A DNA stretch of 64,000 bases, taken from NCBI RefSeq assembly GCF_000350225.1, contig NW_005178692.1, forward strand, positions 230,930-294,929, written 5' to 3'. The DNA is from Chondrus crispus (lineage: Eukaryota; Rhodophyta; Florideophyceae; Gigartinales; Gigartinaceae). The translations under genes and the position numbers were made by a program. Below the pieces are notes generated by a model. That model saw nothing but the letters and a program-made list of their open reading frames with translations. It did not search any database and was not told the DNA's origin. This document shows, piece after piece, positions 42,991-52,713 of the stretch. Position 1 is the stretch's first letter. The number at the start of each line of letters is the position of its first letter.

Positions 42991-44900
42991 ACGTATGGAC
43001 GTGACTCAGGACTCGTCCTAGGCGAAGGCGACGACGGAAAGTCGTCGGATCTAAACCTGGGCGCCCCTTTCGGCGCCGGGACTGGCGGTGCCTCCGACGG
43101 TCCTTGTACTTCTCGCCTTTTTCACGTCCTGGAGCGGCTGCACCGCCCTCGAGATTATTCCGGGGGGAGCCCGTGTAGGAGAAATCACCTTTGAGGTGGA
43201 AATTACTGGCGGGTGCCCCATCTCGAGACGCAATCGCCACGAGTTCATCGACCCCGCCTTGGAGGTGGTAAAATGGGGAACGGACCCCATTATACGGACC
43301 GTAATCTTCGCGGCCTCCACCGCCGGGGTCGTCACGTTGGCGAAGAGCATGCTCTCGTTCAACGGTAGTAACTCGTCTTTGGGGAGGGTTAGTACACTGC
43401 ACCCGGTGGGGTGTGGTGGTCGTCTCGACATTCGTCGGAAGGGCATCAGCGTGGGAACAACTGACTCAGATCCGGTCTTGTGCACCGCAGCTGATCTGGG
43501 GCCGGAAGTCTCGGGAACGGACACCTCTTGTCGCAGGGTACGAACTTCCTCCGACCGGTCCTTGATCTCTTGTTTCAGAGTGGTTACCTCAGCGAGCATG
43601 TCAGACAAGTCCTTCTGTCACGCTTGAGTTAATACGCCGTTGGAGGCGGAGAGACGTTCGCGATCTCGCACGGGGTTGACATCTTCTTAAACGGCGACGG
43701 ACTCAACCACTTGGCTGTTGAGCTTTCCTGGCAGCACTGACGATTGTGCTGTGAGTTTTTCCGCCACCGTGGCAAGGGTGAGGCGTTCTGCCTCTTGGAG
43801 ATTATCGCGGAAGCTCCGAGAGATCCACGCCACAACGGGCGGCGAAACGTCTCGAGGAATGATTTCTCGGAAGCTCTCCGACCTGGACAACATGTCTTGA
43901 AACACCTTTGAACGGTGGTTCGTCGGCTTCCAAACAGAAATTCGTTTCTGTTTGGGGCCGAACGTCGGCGTTGGAGCCGTGAGCGACTCTGACTCGGAAT
44001 CGGACCCCGAGTCAGAGGAGGATGACGAGGACGGGCTCGAGTATCTGTCCGGCGGGTAACCATCCTTTCGTCCTTTGCGACGGTGAGCCTTCCACTCTTT
44101 CCGACTGGGTTTGGACTTTTTTCGCCGTCCACTCCCCTCGTCGTCTGACCTTTCCCCTTGGTCGGGGTTCATCCCCAGTAAATTCTGGGAAGGCAAATCA
44201 CTTTCGAGGTGGATAGGTCCGGCGGAGGCTCCCTCGCGGGATGCTCCGGCCGCGGTTCGCGAGGCCTGAGGGTTGGCAGAAAATTGGATAGCGGTCTCCA
44301 TGGAGGGGACCGGTATCTCCGCGGCATGCAGCGCCGGCATTGTCACGTCGGATAAGAGCATGCTCTTATTCAACCGGGGTAACTCCTCAGCGGGAGAGAG
44401 AGTAGCTACTCCGACTGTGGTCGGGGGGATCACAGCAGCGGTGGCTGGTGGTTGCGTCTCCGATCCGCCCTGGGGACCAGGCAACGAATGGGATCGGCGC
44501 GTCTTCAAGACGGTAATTTCTTGACGGAGGCCAGCAACCTCCTCTGACAAGGAAGCGATTTTTTTCAGAGGGTTTGTCGCCTCTGGCAGATATATACGAC
44601 TGCCAGGCCGTGGTTATTACGCCTACAAGGGCGGAAAGTCGATCGCGTTCTCGCACGGCTTGCACTTTGGCTTGGGTCGCGATAGTTTCCTCAATAAAAG
44701 ACTGGAGGTTTTCTCGCAGCGCCGACGGTTGCGCTGCGAGCTTCTCCGCTACAGTATTGAGCCTGTATCTTTCGGCTTCTCGGAGGGCCTCGCGGCAACT
44801 CCGAGTGATCCACGACGCAACTGGGTGAGGCACGTTTCGAGGACGGGCCTCACGGGACGATTCGGACCCGGATACCATAGCCTTGAGCTTGTCCAACCCT
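42991..44900 (-). pseudogene. Duplicated coding module of C, unknown (Gag-like position)
   Basis: Minus strand, just after the 5' LTR and primer site. One module of about 0.95-0.98 kb is present twice. Unit 1 (44900 to about 43920): SESSREARPRNVPHPVASWI, NTVAEKLAAQ, RERDRLSA, EEVAGLRQEI coiled coil, LPRLNKSMLLSDVT, then a basic KKSKPSRKEWKAHRRKGRK and an acidic Ser run. Unit 2 (about 43920 to 42991): SESFREIIPRDVSPPVVAWI, ATVAEKLTAQ, RDRERLSA, AEVTTLKQEI, LLPLNESMLFANVT, then a basic stretch. Position and composition (coiled coil, Lys/Ser-rich linker as in A Gag) suggest a Gag-like protein, but no capsid core or zinc knuckle is visible. Not open across its whole length; about three or four breaks. 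Confidence 0.6.
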
Positions 44901-44963
44901 GTTGAAACAGAGAGAGAACACCTAGGACCAAAAACGATAAGGGATAAGGGACACTCCGTAGAC

Positions 44964-44981
44964 TTCTAGGTCAGGAGACCA
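44964..44981 (-). other. Primer-binding site of C
   Basis: Minus strand TGGTCTCCTGACCTAGAA, three bases after the 5' LTR. Differs from the sites of A3 and B at one position, so the same tRNA is probably used. Confidence 0.65.
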
Positions 44982-44984
44982 AAA

Positions 44985-45581
44985 TGTCGTGCACTGAGGG
45001 GGAAGCGTTGGGTCCCCCTCTGGCAGAGCGCGCGCGTTCGGGGGCGCGTTGGGGAGTTATCGGGAGACCACCCGTAAGGGACCGGTACGGGGCCGGGCGC
45101 GAAGCGCAGTACGGAATTGGAGAGGTAAAAGAAAATGGAGGACACGCCCAGGAGGGGAGGAGCGGTAGGGACAGGCTGGCGCGCACGCTACAGTAGGGGA
45201 GCACGGGGCGCGCACGGTAGAGGTAGGTGGGAATCGGGACGTAGATGGCTCGCTGGGTACCGTCGTAGGACGGGGACCGACGCGAGGCTACGGCTCCGAT
45301 TCCAGAAACCCGAGTTGTAGACCCAAAGCTTCGTGAGGATTTACTTCGGGTCGGACGTCGGCTATATACTAGCCGACGTCGGAGCTATAATTAATTAAAC
45401 TAAAAAACACTAAAATAACACGGCGGCGGTGGCCAGAGAAAGCCCTCCTGGTTAGGAGGTATGACACCCATTACACGTGGGGGATGGCACGGATAGACAT
45501 GATAGGTCACTTAAGATAGTGTGGTATGCCGCGTGTGCTACAGTACAACACCACGATTGAGCGGGCAGTCAGTGCTCTACA
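44985..45581 (-). repeat. LTR, family C (5' LTR)
   Basis: 597 bp, nearly identical to 37409-38004. Hairpin with TATA loop at 45354-45380; CACGTGGGGG near 45475. Confidence 0.85.
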
Positions 45582-45586
45582 GCGTC

Positions 45587-45976
45587 TCCTTCCCCCCTTT
45601 CTTAGGGCGTCCGCGGATCAGTGACGCCCCTCAGAGTACTTGAGTCCGTACGACACGGACCTTTCCCTGTCGAACTTGGGCTCACGGGAGTCAGAGGGTC
45701 GACCGATTCTTTTCGGTCATCGTTGCCCCCGTCGCCATCTTTACGCCTCACCGGGACGTCTGCTGTCCCGGTGTCTTGTTCTCTTAACGTCGGGCCTTCG
45801 GAAGCCTCGGCGTGCGCTCCCTCCTGTATCGGCATTACAGGAGCTCCCGTGCTCGCCTCCGGTAGCGGGGTATGTATTATCGGACAATACCCCCCGTGTC
45901 CTTGTCGAGCCCGCGGGGTCGGGTCTATTTCGGTGGCAAAAGACGGCTCACGCGACCGCGTGTAAGTAACCGTCTT
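45587..45976 (-). pseudogene. Gag-like piece of element B between C and A3
   Basis: Minus-strand frame reads SREPSFATEIDPTPRARQG..., Pro/Thr/Ser- and acid-rich, ending at the C insertion (RGVTDPRTP). It follows, across A3, the Ser/Lys end of B gag. It includes a 9-bp stem CACCGGGAC/GTCCCGGTG (about 45748-45772). No domain recognised. Confidence 0.5.
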
Positions 45977-46990
45977 TGTAGTGCAATGTGCCTGGCAGGC
46001 CGCGAACACAGTCCGACGGTCAAACAAAAAGAAGAAAAACAACAACAGCAACAACCACTGCCGATGGCACGCGCTACGGAGCGTTCGAGACTCCCTTTAC
46101 CCTTGTGTGGGCTTGCGGCCCACGGTAGCTCAACTCCGACGCGGGGGTTAAGGGAAGGCACCCGGCCGGGAGAATAATGGTGGTAGAAACTTGTGAAGAC
46201 TTGAGTGCTCTACGAGTGCGAGTTGGGTTTGTCTACGAGGATGTAACCGCGGTTAGCTGGGTTGTAAGGCCAATGCTCGACGACCGTCTTCAACACCTTG
46301 GGTGTAATTCAAGGTCTTCGACGGGGGCTTGTTCAGCACTACCCGATGGGATCGTAACCGTGTAGCAACGCTACTACCGACGTGTTGCCGGATGGCTAAA
46401 AACACCCTCACCAGCGCGATCGCGATCGCGGTAGGCGGTACCAACTCTGTCTTATACAGTAAGACCTTCGACAGAGGCGTCGTTACAACAGCCTTCCTAC
46501 GGACCTTGAAACAGTAGCAGCGCTACACGACGTGTTGCCCGATCGCAAAAACACCTACAACGGATCGGTCGCAACCAACTCCGATGGAACCAACACAATT
46601 AAGGGAAAAATAGATGCAGAGATAGAAAAGGATAGGGAAATAAAGGAAAAAGGAAAGGGACCCCCGAGCGCTGAAGGATGATGTACGCTTAGGTAAAAGG
46701 GAGCGTCTTGGTAGAGACGGACTTGGACCAAGGCGACATTCAACTCCGGCAACTCAGGTTGTCTTTATTGACTTGGTCGGACAAAGGGCTAAGTTATATA
46801 GAGCCCCGCAGGGGCGAGTACAGTAGCTCCCGGCTCTAGATTCTAGATCTAATTAGTAAATAAATTAAATAATTGAAATAATCGTGCGCTTCGTCGCACA
46901 CGTGTGTCCCCCAAACCCGGACTACAGTACCCAAATTTTTTCCTTTTTCACTTCTTTTCACCCCCCTTTTTAGGTACGTATTGCACTACA
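45977..46990 (-). repeat. LTR, family A (3' LTR of A3)
   Basis: 1014 bp; plus-strand ends TGTAGTGCAA and TTGCACTACA. Same subtype as 36223-37227 (GTGCGACGAAGCGC region, TATATAAC box). Confidence 0.85.
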
Positions 46991-49900
46991 TATCCCCTTT
47001 CTGAGCGCCCTTGCGCAACGCGCCGCTCAGCAGAATCTCCTAAGTCTTTCATCCCTTTTCGACCGACGGTCGCCGCGTGTGCAAGGGTAAGACGAAAACC
47101 AACTTGTGCCATCGACCTGCGATCCATCGACTCACATGCCTCATCCTCAATCGGAGCGAACGGGCTGGAACACTGACCTTGATCCCCATGAGATAAGCTT
47201 CTCATACAAGCTTGGCGCACCCCGAGGTTTGGTTACTTTGGCCTTATATCCATTGCAGCCGGTGGGGCCGTGTTCTCGAGCTACACTGTCCTTACAGTCT
47301 CTCTTTCCTTTGTGACGTTGTCGTCGAGTTGTCCTCGTGGCTTCCTCATGTAAAATGAGGTGGTGTCAATGTCCCTTTATTATGTCCTCTGACCACCACA
47401 GCGTCGTCGTCGCGAAGTCGGCGCCGTCATTTCCCTTTTGTCGTCGCTGATACGCAGGTCTCGATATGTCGACGTCGACGACGGGAGTCACAGGGTTCTG
47501 GGCCTTGGCTCAGAGGGTTCATGGCAATTTAAGCCTTGCAAGGACAAAGTGTCGTGTACGAATTTGACACGTGTACAGGTGTTCGGAAGTGTCCTCAGCC
47601 TGTGGTCGGGATTCGAACGAGACGTCCATTTTGTGGTTACCCTCCTAACCGTCGGGGGACACTGCGGGAAGTATTTCAGACATCCGTTCTCGGAAATCAT
47701 TGCCAGCTTCTGAACTTCGGGGGTGCTACGTAGGCGGGGTGTGGGGACAAATCCTCATTTTTTTCCTCGTTCGGTTGTCGTACGACCGAGGCCACTCGTG
47801 GCCGCGACCGTCAACAGAAATCTGTGGCAATTGTTCTAATCTCCCTCGCGTCGACACTGCAACAATAAAAAGATTCGTAAAGGGCGTCGGAGCTCGTATC
47901 ACTTCATGACACGTCTATCTTTGACGAATACTGTCTTCTTCGTACGAGGTGCCACAAAATGTGACCTCCTCGACCGGGTTCTGCTCTCGCGCAGGCCTTA
48001 CAGCCTACAGTACCAAATCGTCGATACTCGGTAAAAACATTGCGAGGGTTACTCGCCATTTGCACGTCGTCCTCGTTTTCGGTAGTCGTACGCGTCTTCC
48101 TCGCGTGTCCACGAAACGTTTGTTCTTCTACACGCGAGCCATCGTTTCCCTTCGGCGAGTACCGTCCTGCGGTCGTACCCCTCTTTTCACCAACTTGCTC
48201 CTCTTTTTTGCATTTTCAATTTTCCCTTCCCTGATTCCCCTATGTTTCCTTCTCTTCAATCCCTCCTCCTTATCTTTGGCAATTTTCCTCCCTCTTTTCA
48301 TGTGCCCTGACTCTGCCTAACGAGGGAGGCAACGTGCGTGTTTACAGCATCTCCGACTTCCTCCTTTCATTTGACCTCTTCTTGCCGTCGGCCGGGGCGT
48401 GGCGGTCCCAGACAATTTTCCTAGTCGCCCTCCCCCCTTTTTGTTCAGCCGTCCACGAGACGTCATCAATGATCGCAACTTCAGCTGCTCCGTTGCCCGT
48501 TTGGAGATTCCTCCTCAAGGAAATGCAGTCCCCGTGGAGTCTCTGAGGTGGTCCCCATCCCCACATAGCCCAAGCCATACTCACAGACTCAATCTCGCAT
48601 TCTCTTTCTCCCATTCTCGATGTGCGTCTTCCCTTTCCTCCTCTTTTGCGGTTTACCTCCTCTTTTTGTCTCTCCCTTTTTACCTCTTCAAATTCCTCAC
48701 TTACCTCCTCTTTTCTCGCACATCGGGCATCCTCTAAAACGTCATCAAGACCACCTACCACCGCTGCTTCTCAGCCTATTTACATCCTTGTTGTTGACAG
48801 CACCAACGAATTCCATAGCAGGGGTCCTGACTCGTCATGAATCACCAGACCGGTGAACTGTGTCGACCCGTCTCTGGTCTAATGCCCTGTGCGTGTATTC
48901 ACAACGTCATTCAACATCTTCTCCCATTGAAGGACTCCGTAGCTCCCCCTCAGTCCGTGCTTCAGTTTTCAGGTAGTAGCCGTACACAAACTCCTTCGGT
49001 CCCTCGGTACCTGGATCTTCTTCCTACACAACTTCAATCCTCGGCCTGTTTCAAACACGGACCAAAAACTCCTTGCTTCTTGAAAAAAAAGAAGGTTTCA
49101 ATTTCCACAACCTCGCAGAGGCCAATATCGGGGGAGAACAACCTCCCAAAAATCGAGCACACCTTTGCACTTGCGAGTCGCCGACCAGACAGGTCTCTTA
49201 CGAGCCGTTTGGGCTCTTCACCTTCCGACCCACCGGATTTCATCCCGTTTAATCTTGCCAGTCTGCAGTGCCGGCGTAGAATTTTCTTTCGCCCTTACAG
49301 TGAACATAGAGTGTGCGTCTGTGCTGCCATACTTGTCCCATTCGCAACTGAACTCGAAGGTAATCACTCAAACCCATGATCCTAGGTCCAAGGCGGCACA
49401 GTTTTCGACCGCTTCAATTAGGTGGTGGGGGCATGGCGCCCGGGTGACCTCCCTGATGACGACGTCGAGCAGATTTTAGTCATCGAAGTAAACAAAAGAA
49501 TGGAAAAACAATTCGCCTACCTCGTGCCGTATGTGTCCGCGTGTTGACTCGCGCACTGTACCAATCGGTTCGTACTACTAACCGATCGACGGTCGCCGCC
49601 CGGGGAGCTCGGTGCGAGTTTGCCCGATCATAATTGTTGCTCCAATGTGATTTTCACAAGCTACCCCACGTCACTTCGGTACACTTGTCAAGCTTGCCAC
49701 AAGGATCCCCCTGAAAGGCGCACTTGTAGCGACGTACGGCCGTCTCGTAAGTCTCATTAGTCCGTGGGTAAATCATAATTTCCCTACATCGCCCTGCCCT
49801 TTCCTGCCTTTGAATGTACAGTCTGGCGTCAAACCGGTGCATACCGAACTCTACAGGCGATCGCGTGTAGGAGGAATACCTATATGTTTCTTTGCGGCTG

Positions 49901-50436
49901 CTGTGACGCAGCGAATGCGGGTGTGCGAGTCCACAAGGACTCGTCCCATCGGATCGGTGTAGTCATTTCAGCGTGCGTATTTCGGGAGGTACGCAGTTCC
50001 ACTTTGTCCTTGTCATGCTTCCTGATAGAGGATTGGACGTGTTCGAATTGCCTCACCTGGGCAAAATTTGCTGGTGAGCAATGTACATGGTGATCCTCTT
50101 GGGTCGCGGTTCGCAATCTGCGCGACGACTTCGCGTGTGCTCCGAGTCTTGGTTGCGGCGTCTTCGTCGTCGACAACATGTTCCGTCCGCACACCAGAAT
50201 AACTAGCCCGACCCTCACTCTTTCTTCTGCAACAACAATAACACTGGTCGTGCAGTTCGCGTACTCGGTGGAATGAAATGCCGCGGGGGGGGGTGGTACT
50301 GGCATAAACTTGCACTTGTCGTCAGAGTATCCCCTCATCTCGCACGTCCGATCAGCGATAGCTTTTCCTTAATTTTTGATAAAAATTCCAAATGATATCC
50401 TGTGTCCCAGTTTGGCTGCGCAGCGCTCGTCTTTCT
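46991..50436 (-). other. Tail of A3 downstream of the third coding segment
   Basis: 3.4 kb. 48190-48740 is the counterpart of the purine-rich zone of A1 (repeated CCTCCTCTTTT on the plus strand), and 48390-48545 closely matches A1 17295-17460. The antisense ORF seen at this place in A0, A1 and A2 is not recognised. Plus-strand frames here are short and unsupported. Confidence 0.45.
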
Positions 50437-51323
50437 TCACGATGTGATGTTGAGGTGAACTCGGAGGTATCCTGGAGTGGCATTTTCCCAAATCACCTCT
50501 GGAGTATCTAGTGGGTCATTTGAGGTCCCGTCCGACGGCAAATATTCGTCCTTCGGACTCACCCCGTAAATCGTGTCACGTTCCTTCATCCTTGCGAGGT
50601 ACGTTCCTTCTGCTCCCGTTCCTTGTTCCGACCATGAGCAGAGCAAGCGACAATTCCCATCATGCTTCTAATATCTCCCCCACGACATTGTCGCATCTCG
50701 CATCATCCACTTCCTCTCGACTCGCCTCGCTCGTGTGCACGAGCACATTAACAGCTTCTTTTCCACACCTTCTCCCTCGATTTGCCGGTAACCCGCTCGT
50801 CAGTCTGGCTCCGTCCTCCATGCGCCTCCCAAAAGAATGTGCCGTCGTTTTTCCCGGGGAAGGGGGGGTTCACGGACTTATCTAAACCCATACACTGCAG
50901 TTCCCTCAACTTGTGCCTCATAAAGGCTATATTTGGAGTGCTCGACGCCCTTGGTAGAATAGGCCTTCCCTGGTCGCGAAGACTATGCGAAGCTTGAATA
51001 ACTCTCGATAAGACCTCAATAAGGACTGTAGGAAAATTCCCTTGGTACAGTCCAATACAGACGACGTCATCATTACCTGGCATCGATTCAGTGCACACGA
51101 CAGCCACGTTGTCTTCCCTCATAGTTCCCTCGTTCGAATTGCCGGGAACAGGTTCACGGCTCTCAGCAGTATTTAGCAAGCTGCCGTCGGTTGCGTTTCC
51201 ACATTGTAAGATGTCGTTACTCTCCCCTGAGATTATCCCTTGGGTTTCAATCCATTTCGCACCTGTGACGAGATCTTGCTGGATCTCATCACCACCGTAC
51301 GCGCATTGCTCTTCGCGCTCCAC
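50437..51323 (-). pseudogene. Third (sense) coding segment of A3, unknown
   Basis: Two consecutive frames encode a first part (EREEQCAYGGDEIQQDLVTG ... FFWEAHGGRSQTDERVTG) and a C-terminal part (TYLARMKERDTIYG ... ATPGYLRVHLNITS, ending 50437). Both parts have recognisable relatives in A2. It is acidic and polar with few Cys, and no signal peptide or membrane anchor is seen. It lies downstream of a pyrimidine tract ending in AG (about 51437-51530), so expression from a spliced RNA is plausible. Broken. Confidence 0.5.
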
Positions 51324-52174
51324 CTCGCCGCGTCATCGACGTTCCCCTTCCTCGCTGATTACCCCTGTCCTCGCTTCCTTCGGAAGTGTCCTTGTAGGTT
51401 CTTCTGATCGACCCCCGCAGTGCAGGGTCGTCTCCTTGACAACACAAAAATAATAATAACTAAAACAGAACAATAACAAAACAGAAAAGAGGAAAAGAAA
51501 ATAAAATAAAGAAACAAAGAAACGACAGAGTTGAAGAGAAATCATGATGGGTAAGTGCTAAGTAGATCGTTCTGGAAAAATAGGACCGGTTCTGAGTGTC
51601 GACGTCGGTCACCGCGGGGTGAATTCGTAGCTGCGTTCTTCTGAGGGTGGTCCCTCTGGACGGGTCTTCGTGCTTGTCGAGCATGGGCAGTGTGTTAGCA
51701 GTGAGTGTGACGATCGGCTTCGTGTGAGGTCGGGTAGGGCTTAACTGCGGGGCGACTTAGAATAGTTACGTCGCCGACTGTGGCAAACGATCACCACTTC
51801 GCGTGCGTACTGCAGCTGTAGTAATTTTTCCTGCTTTTTGATTATAATTTCACAGCATGGCTGGAATCGATTTCTCACTTGTGTCGCCTGTTCAGCGGTT
51901 TGTTGTCGACACGCATATATATGTATATATTTTTTGATTTCATCATCCCCCACGCGGGCAGACCGTCCGTTCGAAACGTCACTTCTGGTGCGTACCGTGA
52001 TGAGGCGTGTGTGTTTTCCGAGAGGCTCAATGCCTCATCCAAGGATACAGTCTCGCTTCTCTGCCTTGCTCTCCTTTCCTTCAAACTCCTTATCTGCGAA
52101 CCTCGTAGATGCGTTCCTTCCTCGAAGTTCTGACCTCTCTGTTGTCTCTAACCTCCTAATTCTATTTACGATGG
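51324..52174 (-). other. Spacer after chromodomain of A3, with T-rich tract
   Basis: 51700-52174 matches A1 13355-13800. On the minus strand a long T-rich run (51530 to about 51450) ends in GTTGTCAAG, then GAGACGACCCTGCACTGCGG, which aligns with the sequence after the same tract in A2. It looks like a branch-region/acceptor of an intron, or alternatively a run of hydrophobic codons. Confidence 0.45.
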
Positions 52175-52713
52175 CTATCCCGGTTGTGCGTGCGACGCTT
52201 GCGTGGGTAAGGGCAGCCTTTTCCTTCGGAAATATGTGACTACCGCGCTGCGGGGGATCTGCTCAATAGGTTCCCACGTTGCGTTCTCGATGGTATACTC
52301 ATACCACCTCACTTTGAGAATTAATTTCTCCTCGTCGTAGCCGTGGTCCGCGATCTTGTCGATCACATACTCCTGACTCTCGGCTCCTTCTTCCTGCGTG
52401 TCCAACTGTCCTTCCCCCTTCCGAAGATCTTCCAACTCATCCTCTTCTCTGGACTTTCCGAACTCGCGTAGGTCTGGAGGTGTCTCCGCTGTCGGCGTTT
52501 GACTAATTAAGGTATCCTGGTCCCCTGACGTAGGCGCACGGGTGTGAGGACGTTCCTCGTCCTCCATTACCTCTCCTTCTTCGTTTAGCTCCGGCTCCCG
52601 CAGGAACTGTAGCGCTTGACGTAGGCCAGTTATCAGCACATAGTCCATCGGGCTTGAGGCTAACTCCACCCTATCTCGCGATACGCGTTCCTCCTGATCG
52701 CCAATGGCAATGA
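52175..52713 (-). pseudogene. Integrase tail with chromodomain, A3
   Basis: An acidic linker, then YVIDKIADHGYDEEK, LILKVRWYEYT and ATWEPIEQIP (about 52370-52250), as in A1. Ends in the same basic tail at 52175. Confidence 0.8.

Larger units (their letters stand above)
37409..45581 (-). mobile_element. C: non-autonomous LTR element carrying tandem hairpin arrays
   Basis: Both LTRs (37409-38004 and 44985-45581), a 5-bp target duplication GCGTC on each side (37404-37408 and 45582-45586), a primer-binding site (44964-44981) and a polypurine tract (AGAGGGGGGCTA, minus strand, next to 38004) define an 8173-bp element on the minus strand. There is no protease, RT, RNase H or integrase. The 5' third encodes a duplicated coiled-coil-type module; the rest is dominated by hairpin repeats of about 70, 25, 43 and 21-22 bp. 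The LTRs differ at roughly ten of 597 positions by hand count (under 2%), so the insertion is fairly recent. It must have been moved by enzymes of another element; the shared primer site points to A or B. Confidence 0.85.

Noticed and set aside
43088-43627. 179-codon plus-strand frame in element C with an apparent signal peptide
   Set aside because: Lies opposite the second coding module; the duplicated protein pattern supports the minus strand as coding.
51333-51545. Hydrophobic frame in A3 as a membrane protein
   Set aside because: Hydrophobicity comes from the T-rich tract, which is T-rich in all frames and in all three copies; a pyrimidine tract before an acceptor explains it at least as well.
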